Below are positions 22,250 through 30,987 of a DNA stretch of 64,000 bases, piece by piece. Within the stretch, counting starts at the first letter, position 1, and each line of letters begins with the position of its first letter. This DNA is from Lachnospiraceae bacterium (GTDB lineage Bacteria; Bacillota; Clostridia; Lachnospirales; Lachnospiraceae), in assembly GCA_017450485.1 (NCBI GenBank), contig JAFSTN010000008.1:1-64000 (forward strand), written 5' to 3'. The translations under genes and the position numbers were made by a program. The notes beneath the pieces are model-generated. The model ran no database searches. It was given only the letters and a program-made list of their open reading frames with translations, and was not told where the DNA came from.

Positions 22250-22291
22250 GAAAAAGAAATTCGGGGATGCCCGAAAAAAGCATCCCCGATA
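22250..22291 (-). terminator. Intrinsic terminator after rplL
   Basis: Stem ATCGGGGATGC / GCATCCCCGAAT with a T-rich loop, followed by TTTCTTTTT on the minus strand, 20 bases after the rplL stop. It separates rplJL from rpoBC, probably with partial read-through. Confidence 0.85.
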
Positions 22292-22311
22292 TGTTTTGTA
22301 TCTGTATCGGA

Positions 22312-22692
22312 TTACTTAAGAGTAACCTTTGCGCCTTCAGCCTCGAGTTTAGCCTTGATATCCTCAGCCTCTTCTTTGCTGGCAGCTTCCTTGATAACCT
22401 TGGGAGCGGAATCAACGAGATCCTTAGCTTCCTTGAGGCCAAGACCGGTAGCTTCACGAACGACCTTGATAACCTTAACCTTGTTCTCGCCTACTTCAGT
22501 AAGCTCTACATCGAACTCACTCTTATCATCAGCTGCTGCAGCGCCATCAGCGGCACCTGCTGCTGCAACTACGACGCCTGCTGCTGCAGATACGCCAAAC
22601 TCTTCTTCACATGCCTTTACGAGATCATTAAGCTCAAGTACGGAGAGCTCTTTGATCGCATCAATGAAATCCTGTGTGGACATCTTTGCCAT
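22312..22692 (-). CDS. rplL: 50S ribosomal protein L7/L12
   Basis: 126 residues, starting at ATG 22690-22692 behind AGGAGG; an in-frame extension upstream is ignored because the protein should start MAKMSTQDF. The N-terminal dimerisation domain, an Ala/Gly-rich hinge and the C-terminal factor-binding domain ([17 protein letters not shown]) are complete. It follows rplJ by about 50 bases in the normal order. Confidence 0.97.
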   Translation of the reverse strand: MAKMSTQDFIDAIKELSVLELNDLVKACEEEFGVSAAAGVVVAAAGAADGAAAADDKSEFDVELTEVGENKVKVIKVVREATGLGLKEAKDLVDSAPKVIKEAASKEEAEDIKAKLEAEGAKVTLK

Positions 22693-22743
22693 TGTTTTTT
22701 CCTCCTGATTTGATCTAAATTCCAAATAAGTGTTTTACAAATA

Positions 22744-23424
22744 TTATTCTGCGGGTGTTTCTTCTGCTGCGGGTGCTTCTTCCTCTGCGGGAGCTTCTGC
22801 TGCAGGTGCTTCTTCCGCGGGTGCTTCCTCAGCTGAAGCATCTGCTGTCGCAGAAGCTTCTGAAGAAGCTGTCGCTTCTTCCGCGTTCTCTACAGCTTTA
22901 GCTGCCTCTTCAGCCTTCTCAGCGGGTTCGCATGATCCTGCGCCGCCTTTTTCAGCGATCTGATTAAGCACACGAGCGAAGTTCGAGATAGGGGACTTCA
23001 GGCTGCCAAGCATCTTGGACAGAAGTTCTTCTCTCGAGGGAACCTTAGCGATCTGCTCGATACCCTTTGCATCGTATACGGTACCTTCAACGACACCGCC
23101 CTTGATCTCAAGAGCCTGAGCAGTCTTAGCGAACTTAGCGAGCACTCTTGCGGGTGCGGTTGCATCCTCTGTGGAGATCGCAATAGCACTGGGGCCTTCA
23201 AGATAAGGTGCGAGACCTTCAAAATCAGTTCCCTTGAATGCAAAGTTCATGAAGGTGTTCTTGTATACTTTGTACTTGATGTTGTTCTCGCGGAGCTCTT
23301 TACGAAGCTTGGTATCCTCATCAACCGTAAGACCGCGATAGTCTACAAGTACGACTGACTGGGCATCCTTGATGTTCGCTGAGATTTCTTCCACGATGGG
23401 TTTCTTCAGTTCTACCTTTGCCAT
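22744..23424 (-). CDS. rplJ: 50S ribosomal protein L10 with long acidic C-terminal tail
   Basis: 226 residues, where L10 is normally about 165-175. The core ends near residue 165; after it comes a tail of about 60 residues built almost only from Ala, Glu, Ser, Pro and Thr (repeats such as EEAPAEEAPAAEAPAEEEAP). L10 holds the L7/L12 stalk on the ribosome. The start ATG is behind AAGGAGGAAAGG. It is preceded by an L10 leader with an attenuator. The tail is encoded in frame and runs directly up to rplL, so it is not a sequencing artefact of the gene end alone. Confidence 0.95.
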   Translation of the reverse strand: MAKVELKKPIVEEISANIKDAQSVVLVDYRGLTVDEDTKLRKELRENNIKYKVYKNTFMNFAFKGTDFEGLAPYLEGPSAIAISTEDATAPARVLAKFAKTAQALEIKGGVVEGTVYDAKGIEQIAKVPSREELLSKMLGSLKSPISNFARVLNQIAEKGGAGSCEPAEKAEEAAKAVENAEEATASSEASATADASAEEAPAEEAPAAEAPAEEEAPAAEETPAE

Positions 23425-23625
23425 TTCCTTTCCTCCTTCTTTAATGATTGCCGAAAGAGTTATATCGTATGCCGCCTGTGTGGTGACAAAAGAAAACTCC
23501 CGTCCAAAGACAGGAGTAATAAGCGTGTGAATAACTCATTCCTCGGCAGGCGCTGCGCTTACACCCGGACTTAAGCCTGTCGGCTGTCCTCTGGTACCTG
23601 CTGTCTTCGGCATGGTTTTATAACC
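23425..23625 (-). ncRNA. L10 leader (autoregulatory 5' UTR of rplJL)
   Basis: About 200 bases of structured leader between promoter and rplJ. It contains an AGACAGCAGG...CCTGCCGAGG pairing, then the GAATGAGTTATTC hairpin region and a terminator-like hairpin before the ribosome site. This is the layout of the Firmicutes L10 leader, where L10(L12)4 binding favours the terminator. Assignment is by position and layout, not by a covariance search. Confidence 0.8.
23488..23517 (-). terminator. Attenuator hairpin in the L10 leader
   Basis: Stem ACTCCTGTC / GACGGGAGT (with a T-rich loop and one wobble) followed by TTTTCTTTTG on the minus strand, about 65 bases before rplJ. Confidence 0.8.
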
Positions 23626-23631
23626 TTGCAT

Positions 23632-23660
23632 ACAATACCATGCCGAAGAAGCTATGTCAA
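23632..23660 (-). promoter_or_regulatory. rplJL promoter
   Basis: TTGACA (23655-23660), 17 bases, TATTGT (23632-23637). An inverted repeat GGCATGGT...ACCATGCC brackets the -10 box and start site; it may be an operator or just leader structure. Confidence 0.8.
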
Positions 23661-23695
23661 GCACAATCAACCTTTAATTACATAATTGACCATAT

Positions 23696-25117
23696 TTAAT
23701 ATGTAATATAACCTTCCTGATCTATCGACACGCCCGGAGACATTGCCCGCATATCGGATATAATCCGGTCATGCTCTTCTCCCACGGCCGGAGAAGTCTT
23801 GCATCCGACCTGTCTGCACGGAATGAACTGCAGGCTGTCCAGCGTTGCCCTGCTGCCCGAGGGAACTGACAGGGTAGCCTGTACGAGGCCGGTGTCCAGT
23901 TCTTTTGAATTGAACCAGAAGTTTCCGAGGCTGTATACCACCGGCACACCATTTGACTTCCCTACGGGCTGAAGAACATGCGGATGAGCGCCTATGATCA
24001 GGTCTGCGCCGGCTTCGGCGATCTTGGGTGCCTGGTCCTGCTGTATCCAGTCGATCTCAGGCGTGCTCTCAGTACCCCAGTGGATAAATACTACGAGATA
24101 ATCGCATTTAGGGGCGGTTTCCGATATGACACTCAGCAGTCTCGAAGGGTTCATGCACCTGAACACTCCCGACAGTTCATCGGTAGCCCCTCTGGTATCG
24201 GGGTAATCATTTCTCTCTATCTGAGTAGTGGCGATTATGCCGATCTTCACATCATCGATCACGAAATACAGGGGTGCCGACGCTTCTTTGATGTTGCGTC
24301 CGCCGCCGCAATACGGCATCTGTGCTTCTTCAAGCGTCGTCAGGGTATCCATGAAGCCCGTTTCGCCAAAATCAAAGGCATGATTATTGGCTATACCGAC
24401 AGCATTTACACCCATATCGCCCAAATATCTGACAGTAGGCGGATCGGCTCTGAATGTATAGGTCTTATCCGGTGTAGGGGTACCGCCGTATGTATAAGGG
24501 AACTCATTATTGACCATCGTTACGTCCGATGCATGCATCATATTTATCAGATCAGGCGAGATCCCGGCAGATATCTCTCCGCCGTTTTCCTTAAGCTTCG
24601 CGGTAACGGCATATTCATCATCAAAAAGGATATCTCCGCCGAACGTCAATGTGACATGTGCATCATCGGCATCGCGTGAATCAAGCACATATATCTTATT
24701 TGCTGCCAGGTACTCGGGATCATCCAGATCATCACCAAAGCGCTCATACACGCCGCTGTATCTGGATTTATACGAGTTGTCGGCCTCCGCCTCCTCTACG
24801 ATGCCACCGCTTATGTCATCAGTCATCTCACCGGTCTGAGCGCCGAGTACCGCAGGATCATCGGCGCTTATAGGTTCGGGACCGCTCCTGAGCGATACCT
24901 CCGTTCCAGATACATCGGCAGTCTCCTCCGTCACCTGTTCATCGGAGACCTTTATGCCGCCGTTCGGTTGCTTGCCCGTCATAGCGCAGTACACCAAAAA
25001 AACGAGCACGCCAGCGCCAACCACGCCTGTTACGGTGATCAGAAAAAGTACGATCAGATTCGGTATTTTTTTATTCTTATACTGATTGTTGTGGTCAGTC
25101 TGCTTCCGGGACACCAT
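23696..25117 (-). CDS. CapA-family membrane-anchored metallophosphatase-like protein
   Basis: 473 residues. One membrane helix near residues 22-45, an acidic linker to about 150, then a CapA (PGA_cap) domain with the calcineurin-like metal motifs: LTFGGDILFDD, NNEFPYTYGG, GIANNHAFDFG, VVFIHWGTE, IIGAHPHVLQPV and YSLGNFWF. Named for poly-gamma-glutamate capsule synthesis, but most members have unknown substrates. It is inserted between rplA and rplJ, which normally adjoin. There is no ribosome site; a -10 box 6 bases before the ATG predicts a leaderless mRNA. No terminator follows, so it may read into rplJ. Confidence 0.88.
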   Translation of the reverse strand: MVSRKQTDHNNQYKNKKIPNLIVLFLITVTGVVGAGVLVFLVYCAMTGKQPNGGIKVSDEQVTEETADVSGTEVSLRSGPEPISADDPAVLGAQTGEMTDDISGGIVEEAEADNSYKSRYSGVYERFGDDLDDPEYLAANKIYVLDSRDADDAHVTLTFGGDILFDDEYAVTAKLKENGGEISAGISPDLINMMHASDVTMVNNEFPYTYGGTPTPDKTYTFRADPPTVRYLGDMGVNAVGIANNHAFDFGETGFMDTLTTLEEAQMPYCGGGRNIKEASAPLYFVIDDVKIGIIATTQIERNDYPDTRGATDELSGVFRCMNPSRLLSVISETAPKCDYLVVFIHWGTESTPEIDWIQQDQAPKIAEAGADLIIGAHPHVLQPVGKSNGVPVVYSLGNFWFNSKELDTGLVQATLSVPSGSRATLDSLQFIPCRQVGCKTSPAVGEEHDRIISDMRAMSPGVSIDQEGYITY

Positions 25118-25123
25118 ATATAG

Positions 25124-25152
25124 AGTATAGCACGTTCCGATATCATTGAATA
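25124..25152 (-). promoter_or_regulatory. Promoter for capA-like gene, predicted leaderless
   Basis: TATTCA (25147-25152), 17 bases, TATACT (25124-25129); 6 bases then ATG. The -35 box touches the U-run of the rplA terminator. The -35 match is weak. Confidence 0.55.
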
Positions 25153-25185
25153 CAAAAACAGGCTCCGGAATGATCCGAAGCCTGT
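25152..25185 (-). terminator. Intrinsic terminator after rplA
   Basis: Stem ACAGGCTTCGGA / TCCGGAGCCTGT with one mismatch, followed by TTTTTG on the minus strand, 25 bases after rplA. Confidence 0.88.
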
Positions 25186-25209
25186 CTGAAATCTGTAATG
25201 AATATTGAT

Positions 25210-25902
25210 TTATGAATACTTAGCTGTGGAAACCTTTACGCCGGGGCCCATGGTAGTTGAAAGAGATATGCTCTTCAGATACTGACCCTTGAGTGCTGCG
25301 GGCTTAGCTTTGATGATAGCATCCATAAGTGCTGTGTAGTTCTCGCGGAGCTTATCCTCATCGAAGGAAGCTTTTCCGATAGGGCAGTGGATGATGTTTG
25401 CCTTATCAAGTCTGTACTCGATCTTACCGGCTTTGATATCGGCGATTGCCTTGGCAACATCCATTGTTACGGTACCTGCCTTGGGGTTGGGCATGAGTCC
25501 CTTGGGACCGAGCACCTTACCGAGACGACCTACGACACCCATCATATCGGGAGTAGCTACAACTACGTCGAATTCGAACCATCCTTCGTTCTGGATCCTG
25601 GGGATCAGGTCCTCAGCTCCGACGAAATCAGCTCCTGCCTGCTCTGCCTCAGTAGCCTTCTCGCCCTTGGCGAATACCAGCACACGTACAGACTTACCTG
25701 TTCCGTTGGGAAGTACTACGGCACCTCTTACCTGCTGCTCAGCATGACGTCCATCGCAGCCTGTACGGATGTGTACTTCTACGGTCTCGTCAAACTTAGC
25801 TACAGTTGTCTTTTTAACCAGAGCCACTGCATCGGCGGGCTCATAGAATACAGTACGATCTACCAGCTTGGCAGCCTCGTTATACTTCTTACCATGCTTC
25901 AT
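25210..25902 (-). CDS. rplA: 50S ribosomal protein L1
   Basis: 230 residues, normal size; forms the L1 stalk near the E site and often represses its own operon. [15 protein letters not shown] and the [12 protein letters not shown] block are typical. ATG at 25900-25902 with an AGGAGGACAG ribosome site, 15 bases after rplK. Ends at a strong terminator, so the L11-L1 unit closes here. Confidence 0.98.
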   Translation of the reverse strand: MKHGKKYNEAAKLVDRTVFYEPADAVALVKKTTVAKFDETVEVHIRTGCDGRHAEQQVRGAVVLPNGTGKSVRVLVFAKGEKATEAEQAGADFVGAEDLIPRIQNEGWFEFDVVVATPDMMGVVGRLGKVLGPKGLMPNPKAGTVTMDVAKAIADIKAGKIEYRLDKANIIHCPIGKASFDEDKLRENYTALMDAIIKAKPAALKGQYLKSISLSTTMGPGVKVSTAKYS

Positions 25903-25917
25903 ATCACTGTCCTCCTA

Positions 25918-26343
25918 TCACTCTTCCACTACGATGCCCATGCTCCTTGCGGTGCCGGCGATCATGCTCATGGCTGCCTCGATGCTTGCTGCGTTTAAGT
26001 CAGGCATCTTGAGCTCTGCTATTTCTCTGACCTTATCCTTTGAGATAGTAGCAACCTTAGTCTTATTCGGTACACCCGAACCGGACTGGATGTTGCAAGC
26101 CTTCTTAAGAAGAACAGCAGCCGGAGGGGTCTTGGTGATGAAGCTGAAGCTTCTGTCTGCGTATACAGTGATGACAACAGGAATGAGCACATCGCCCTGA
26201 TCTGCTGTCTTGGCGTTGAACTGCTTGGTGAATTCAACGATATTCACACCGTGCTGGCCGAGTGCCGGTCCAACAGGGGGTGCGGGTGTTGCCTTGCCTG
26301 CAGGGATCTGCAGCTTGATGTAGCCTTCTACTTTCTTAGCCAT
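25918..26343 (-). CDS. rplK: 50S ribosomal protein L11
   Basis: 141 residues. Binds the GTPase-associated centre of 23S rRNA with L10. The N-terminal [20 protein letters not shown] block is diagnostic. ATG behind TAGGAGGTAAAG. A structured gap of about 117 bases separates it from nusG. Confidence 0.98.
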   Translation of the reverse strand: MAKKVEGYIKLQIPAGKATPAPPVGPALGQHGVNIVEFTKQFNAKTADQGDVLIPVVITVYADRSFSFITKTPPAAVLLKKACNIQSGSGVPNKTKVATISKDKVREIAELKMPDLNAASIEAAMSMIAGTARSMGIVVEE

Positions 26344-26460
26344 TATCTTTACCTCCTAATGGTTGTGGTGACTGGCGCTCCCGACTACCGGGAGCTCCCA
26401 CTGTTATCTAATACACTTAACTTCGTCATATATGACTTCGTTAAGTGGACAGATCTGCTA
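26344..26460 (-). promoter_or_regulatory. Structured leader between nusG and rplK
   Basis: Two hairpins: an outer ACTTAAC / GTTAAGT arm around the perfect palindrome GTCATATATGAC (26415-26446), and GCTCCCG / CGGGAGC (26377-26395) close to the rplK ribosome site. Neither has a U-run, so they look like regulatory or processing structures rather than terminators. An L1-binding role is possible because L1 often represses rplK-rplA, but no match to a known L1 site was established. Confidence 0.45.
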
Positions 26461-27087
26461 TTAAACCATGCGACGCATCTCTGCGAAGCTGATCTCGACG
26501 GGAGTCTCACGGCCGAACAACTCGACATTGAGCGTAGCGGTCTGCTTTGACATATCCATCTTCTGAACCACGCCGACTGTATCCTTCCAAACGCCGGCAA
26601 CGACAGCAACGGTATCTCCCTCGCCGAAGTCAACCGATACGATATCGGTTCTGATGCCGAGAGGCTTCATCTCTGCCTCTGTCAGCGGCACGGGCTTGGA
26701 TCCGGGACCTACGAATCCGGTCACACCTCTGGTATTGCGTACCACATACCAGGTGTCGTCGTTCATGATCATATTTATAAGTACATATCCGGGGAACATC
26801 TTGCGCTGTACAGTCTTGCGCACGCCGTTCCTGATCTCGGATACATCCTCCATGGGAACCCTTACCTCGAGGATCTCGTTCTCCAGATGACGGTTCTCAA
26901 TGGTCTTCTCAATATTAGCCTTAACCTTATTCTCGTATCCGGAATAAGTATGCACGACATACCAGTCAGCATCCTTCTCGCGCTGTGCTCTCGCAGCAGC
27001 CTCGGGATCAACCTCAGGCTCGTCCTCGGTGACGGGTGCTGTTTCGGTATCCGTTACTTCAAGTATATCCTTAACTTCTTCAGACAT
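26461..27087 (-). CDS. nusG: Transcription elongation/antitermination factor NusG
   Basis: 208 residues from the ATG at 27085-27087 (CAGGAGGAG upstream). The NGN domain begins at about residue 40 (DWYVVHTYSGYE) and the KOW domain is at the C-terminus (VSVDFGEGDTVAVVAGVWKD). The first 38 residues form an acidic extension (many Glu, Asp, Thr) not found in the E. coli protein. Lies between secE (32 bases) and rplK, the standard order. Confidence 0.97.
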   Translation of the reverse strand: MSEEVKDILEVTDTETAPVTEDEPEVDPEAAARAQREKDADWYVVHTYSGYENKVKANIEKTIENRHLENEILEVRVPMEDVSEIRNGVRKTVQRKMFPGYVLINMIMNDDTWYVVRNTRGVTGFVGPGSKPVPLTEAEMKPLGIRTDIVSVDFGEGDTVAVVAGVWKDTVGVVQKMDMSKQTATLNVELFGRETPVEISFAEMRRMV

Positions 27088-27119
27088 GCTCTCCTCCTGA
27101 CGAATGCACACTAAATCTA

Positions 27120-27323
27120 TCAGCCTATGGAGCTGATGAAGTTGAAACCATACTGGAACGCCATATCAAGCACAGCTATCAGAGCTCCGACTATAACGGA
27201 TATCACGATAACAGCCGCAGTCTGCTTGCCCAGAGATGACGGATCAGGCCAGCTTATCTTTTTGAATTCAGCTTTCACACCGTCGAAGAATTTAACCTTG
27301 TTTTCGGTACTGTTCTCAGACAT
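27120..27323 (-). CDS. secE: Preprotein translocase subunit SecE
   Basis: 67 residues from the ATG at 27321-27323 (AAAGGAGAAACT upstream); a longer in-frame reading is rejected because it lacks a ribosome site and overlaps rpmG. The amphipathic FKKISWPDPSSLGKQT region is followed by one membrane helix. Single-helix SecE is the Gram-positive form. Sits between rpmG and nusG. Confidence 0.96.
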   Translation of the reverse strand: MSENSTENKVKFFDGVKAEFKKISWPDPSSLGKQTAAVIVISVIVGALIAVLDMAFQYGFNFISSIG

Positions 27324-27352
27324 AGTTTCTCCTTTCTTCGCCGCGTGGTGAA

Positions 27353-27502
27353 TTACTTGGTCTCTTTGTGCAGAGTATGTCTCTGGCAGAATCTGCAATA
27401 CTTCTTGGTCTCCATACGATCAGGATGGTTCTTCTTCTCCTTGGTCGTATTGTAGTTACGGTTCTTGCATTCGGTACATGCCAGTGTTATCTTTGTACGC
27501 AT
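27353..27502 (-). CDS. rpmG: 50S ribosomal protein L33
   Basis: 49 residues, starting [12 protein letters not shown] at 27500-27502 behind GGAGGAA. Both zinc-binding pairs (CTEC and CRFC) are present, so this is the C+ zinc-containing paralogue. First gene of rpmG-secE-nusG. Confidence 0.96.
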   Translation of the reverse strand: MRTKITLACTECKNRNYNTTKEKKNHPDRMETKKYCRFCQRHTLHKETK

Positions 27503-27590
27503 TTTATATTCCTCCAAATGTTTATACAATTCGCAGGCCCGACTCACATTTACATATACATATCTCCTGCGAATAGTAACTTTTAAGCAC

Positions 27591-27613
27591 AAAAAAAAGA
27601 GCTAAACTCTTTT
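27591..27613 (-). terminator. Terminator-like attenuator in the rpmG leader
   Basis: AAAAGAG / CTCTTTT stem with a five-base loop followed by TTTT on the minus strand, starting about 5-10 bases after the predicted transcription start and about 90 bases before rpmG. It has the form of an intrinsic terminator upstream of the gene, so it may act as an early attenuator. Confidence 0.55.
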
Positions 27614-27623
27614 GCGCTCAATC

Positions 27624-27652
27624 AATATACCACACCCGTACCGCCGCGTCAA
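27624..27652 (-). promoter_or_regulatory. rpmG-secE-nusG promoter
   Basis: TTGACG (27647-27652), 17 bases ending TGG (extended -10), TATATT (27624-27629). Confidence 0.8.
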
Positions 27653-27664
27653 TAAAAAGTGCGG

Positions 27665-27703
27665 AATAAAAAGAGGAAATGCGATCCGGATCTGCATTTC
27701 CTC
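27665..27703 (-). terminator. Intrinsic terminator of the fliD-like gene
   Basis: Stem GAGGAAATGC / GCATTTCCTC, the first bases overlapping the stop codon, followed by TTTTTATT on the minus strand. Confidence 0.9.
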
Positions 27704-29012
27704 AACAGTAGCTGTTAAACAACATTCCCGAGTAGGCGCTCATCGTATATGGCGAGGCGAATGTCTTGCCCGGATTCTTATATGCCACTATGGTCTTATC
27801 CGCATAGTTGAGCGGATTAAGTGCGATATCATTGGACTTGTGCAGCAGTGCCTGTGCAAACCCCTTGATAGACGAAGCCGTCTGTGCAGCAGAGCCGTCT
27901 CTTACCGAATGCTTGAATGTCTCTTCATCAAGCTCCAGACTTCCGTCCATATTCAGGTTTACGCCAACCTCAGTCAGTCCCTCTGCATATGCACGACTGA
28001 TCGATGACATCTCGTTAACGAGTCTGTTGGATATCGGATGTGTATCCGAATACTCCGTAGCTGTCTGTATAAAGGAGTTATATCCGCCTATCAGAGTATT
28101 GATGTTCTCGGTCATGGACTCCACATCAGTCATAAGTCCGACATGAGTCTGGTGTCCTTCAGGGCTTACACCCTTCAAAGTCACTTCATACACATGTCCG
28201 ACCGTAAATGTATTACCCGATGCTGTCTTGTCCTCGCCATTAATGGTGAACTCTGCATCAGATCCCATTCTCGAAGTGTAATCTATACCGAAGTACTCTA
28301 CGGCACCGGATGCCTTGCTGGAGTTTTCATCACTTATAGTGAATATCTGTCCCGAACCATCCTTGGTACCGGTATTCGCAGACTCAAGGCGGAGATACGA
28401 CCTCTCACCGTCCTCATCGCTTATAACTTCCGCCGTCAGGCCCACATTCGAGTTATTGATCAGTCTGCCGAGCCTCTCCTGTACCTCCAGGTTGGTATCG
28501 CTTTCCTTGACATTGAACTGGAATTCATATCTGAATTCATTGATATTCACATCAAACGAATATGTATCCGCCGGCAGATCCACAGGTTCATCACTAGGCA
28601 GATAACGTCCGAGATTGATCTGCGGTGATGCCAGGTGCTTGACTTCTATATCAAACTCAGGAGCGGATCCGTCCTCATCGAGCTCGCCGATGAACTCGGC
28701 ATCAACCAGATCCTCGTCGCTCGAAGCAGCCGCCTTCTTACTGAGGATATCATCTTCATCCAGACCGCCTACACTGGCGATGGTATTCTTAAGAGCACGC
28801 GCAGTCTCTTTCAGGCCAACGACATACTTACGTCCTTCGTCTGTATTATCCAGGATGTAGAGGGGTGAGTCTTTGTTGATCTTGACTATGGAGTTATAGA
28901 CTCCACGCAGCTCAGACTTCTTATGCGTATCGTATGGCGAATTAGACTTATCCGCATACGTCGACAGATAAAAATTATGAACGTTGTTGAGTATAGCGAT
29001 ACTATTAGCCAT
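27702..29012 (-). CDS. Flagellar filament cap / hook-associated protein, FliD-like
   Basis: 436 residues. The N-terminal and C-terminal ends are helical with the central part beta-rich; a flagellin-hook-IN-like stretch (GNTFTVGHVYEVTLKG) lies near residue 255. The middle is very acidic. FliD normally caps the growing filament so that flagellin can polymerise. The protein differs from the enterobacterial form and ends with PYTMSAYSGMLFNSYC, which I associate with Lachnospiraceae FliD-type proteins. Preceded by AGGAGGGGGCAG and by a candidate sigma-D promoter; followed by its own terminator. It stands away from other flagellar genes in the window. Confidence 0.75.
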   Translation of the reverse strand: MANSIAILNNVHNFYLSTYADKSNSPYDTHKKSELRGVYNSIVKINKDSPLYILDNTDEGRKYVVGLKETARALKNTIASVGGLDEDDILSKKAAASSDEDLVDAEFIGELDEDGSAPEFDIEVKHLASPQINLGRYLPSDEPVDLPADTYSFDVNINEFRYEFQFNVKESDTNLEVQERLGRLINNSNVGLTAEVISDEDGERSYLRLESANTGTKDGSGQIFTISDENSSKASGAVEYFGIDYTSRMGSDAEFTINGEDKTASGNTFTVGHVYEVTLKGVSPEGHQTHVGLMTDVESMTENINTLIGGYNSFIQTATEYSDTHPISNRLVNEMSSISRAYAEGLTEVGVNLNMDGSLELDEETFKHSVRDGSAAQTASSIKGFAQALLHKSNDIALNPLNYADKTIVAYKNPGKTFASPYTMSAYSGMLFNSYC

Positions 29013-29258
29013 AACGTCTGCCCCCTCCTTTCTTCCATGAATGTGTGGCAGCTCTGGAACTACTCTGTAACCCCGTATCCATCGGGATCTTCTTCAGAAT
29101 AGCTATGCCGTAAAACTAAAAATGGAGACACTTATAGTGATAGTTATCCATTTAGTTAGATTAAACGTAACATATCGGGAAAATAAATGCAATACTTTTT
29201 TTGAAAAAAATATAGAAATTGTCAGAAAACTAATCCGAATTGTATATAAGCTCCGGAT
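29013..29258. other. Gap between alpha-amylase end and fliD-like start
   Basis: 246 bases, AT-rich in the lower-coordinate half. Apart from the sigma-D-like promoter and the ribosome site nothing else is recognised; no clear terminator for the amylase operon was found. Confidence 0.5.
29172..29199 (-). promoter_or_regulatory. Candidate sigma-D (sigma-28) promoter for fliD-like gene
   Basis: CCGATAT (29172-29178) preceded by AAAAG (29195-29199) at 16 bases. The -10 element is identical to that before flagellin. Leader of about 150 bases. Confidence 0.55.
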
Positions 29259-30971
29259 TTATTTTAAATATACTATGGTCTTAGGCGGAATTTCAAGTAT
29301 TTCCGGCTGAGCCACAACAGACTCCGAAAGCTTCGGATCGGAATCCGTATCCCCCTCACCGGCGTTTTCTTCATTCGCATATAATACAGCCACGGGCTTC
29401 ATCCCTTTCACGCCGGTACCTTCACCCGAGATATCTACTGTCGCAGACTCTTCACCTGTATTATATACAATAGCTATCTTCTCATCATTCCAGGTCTTGG
29501 TCATCACCGCGATATGACCGTCAGTCAGCTCATCGATAATACCTATACGGCCTCTGGCAATCTCCGGATATGCATTTCTGATCGCCAATGCTTTCTTATA
29601 ATATGAAAGGATGGAATCGGGATCCCGTTCCTGGTCTTCTACGGACGGGAAGCTCTGCTCAATATCGGTATCGGCTCCCTGCGGATCCCTGCACACGCCC
29701 GAATCGGCACCTGCACCCGTATACACAGTCCCATCCCAGTTCATATGCAGGCGTTTATTCTCATCGGCATTGCCTTTTGATTTCAAGCCGATCTCCTCCC
29801 CGTAATATATGAAAGGAGAACCGCTCATCGACAGGAGCAGCCCGGCTGTCATCTTCATATCTGCAGGTTTACTCTGAAGTGCATTCGCCACCCTGCCCAT
29901 ATCGTGATTTGTGATAAACGGTGCATCTATGAAATCCGGATTGGCAGCGCCGTATGTTTTCTCATAATCCGCGCATGCTTCAACAAACTTCTCCGCGGTG
30001 AGCTTTCCACGTCCCGCCCTGATCAACTTGCCCTCGGCATCGGCAGCATCGAAATTAAAGAAGCTCGGAGTCCCGCTCGCATAGTAGTCCGCGATCGTCT
30101 TTTCGGATGCCCATACTTCGGATACCATATAGAAATCCGGATCCAGAGTCCTGCAATACTCATAATAGTCATGCAGGAAGTCTGTATTATAGGAAGAAAC
30201 CTCATCATCATAATGCATGGCGGCATCCATCCTGAACCCGTCGCATCCCAGGCCGATCCAGTATGCAGCCACTTTCTCAAGCTCGTCGACCACTGCTTCA
30301 TTATGCAGATTCAGGTCAGGCTGGGTATAGTAGAAAACAGCTTCATAGTACCAGTCCGATCCGGATACTTCGGAATATGAAGCATTCAGTTTTTCCCGTG
30401 AAAAATGATAATAATCGACGGTCGGACATACACCCGGGTCAGGTTCCCCGCCCTCCGGCAAAGTTCGCAGGTAATCACAAGCCTCCTTAAACCACGGATG
30501 CTCGTTCGACGAATGATTGATCACGAGATCGATGATCAGCCGGATACCGCGCTCATGACACGCATCGGCCAGAGACTTAAAATCTTCATTGGTCCCGAAA
30601 GCGGGATCGATCATATAGTAATCGGTCGTGTCGTATTTGTGATATGAAGGAGCGGCCATGACAGGTGTGAGCCATATGCCGTTGCATCCGAGATCCGAGA
30701 TGTAGTCGAGTTTCGATTCGATCCCCCGCAGATCTCCGATCCCATCATCGTCACTGTCGCAAAACGACCCCACAAATATTTCATAATAATTGCGGTAATT
30801 ATCGTCGATGATATTGGGGGGCAATAATTCTGCGGACGCCGATTCCGATTCAACAGGATCGGATTCCGCAGGTTCGGAGACTGCAGGTCCGGAAGTCGAA
30901 TAGCCACATGCCGTTAGCAGGCATGTGGCTACAGTTAAGCATATAAACTTGATTATTCTGCTGTCCTTCAT
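29259..30971 (-). CDS. Surface alpha-amylase lipoprotein (GH13)
   Basis: 570 residues from the ATG at 30969-30971, chosen because it gives a proper signal peptide with the lipobox LTAC (Cys22). A GH13 barrel follows: region I DLVINHSS, region II GFRMDAAMH with the nucleophile Asp, region III SEVWAS with the acid/base Glu, and region IV ITNHDMGR. It should hydrolyse alpha-1,4-glucans outside the cell. It is the last gene of malE-malF-malG-amylase, 16 bases after malG, so its products are likely the transporter substrates. The GH13 subfamily is not certain. Confidence 0.9.
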   Translation of the reverse strand: MKDSRIIKFICLTVATCLLTACGYSTSGPAVSEPAESDPVESESASAELLPPNIIDDNYRNYYEIFVGSFCDSDDDGIGDLRGIESKLDYISDLGCNGIWLTPVMAAPSYHKYDTTDYYMIDPAFGTNEDFKSLADACHERGIRLIIDLVINHSSNEHPWFKEACDYLRTLPEGGEPDPGVCPTVDYYHFSREKLNASYSEVSGSDWYYEAVFYYTQPDLNLHNEAVVDELEKVAAYWIGLGCDGFRMDAAMHYDDEVSSYNTDFLHDYYEYCRTLDPDFYMVSEVWASEKTIADYYASGTPSFFNFDAADAEGKLIRAGRGKLTAEKFVEACADYEKTYGAANPDFIDAPFITNHDMGRVANALQSKPADMKMTAGLLLSMSGSPFIYYGEEIGLKSKGNADENKRLHMNWDGTVYTGAGADSGVCRDPQGADTDIEQSFPSVEDQERDPDSILSYYKKALAIRNAYPEIARGRIGIIDELTDGHIAVMTKTWNDEKIAIVYNTGEESATVDISGEGTGVKGMKPVAVLYANEENAGEGDTDSDPKLSESVVAQPEILEIPPKTIVYLK

Positions 30972-30987
30972 ATATCCGTGCAGCGGG

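Noticed and set aside
23425..23625. T-box or metabolite riboswitch before rplJ
   Set aside because: No T-box sequence; the layout and neighbour fit an L10 leader better.
27324..27398. N-terminal extension of SecE
   Set aside because: Overlaps rpmG and lacks a ribosome site; the shorter start has AAAGGAG.
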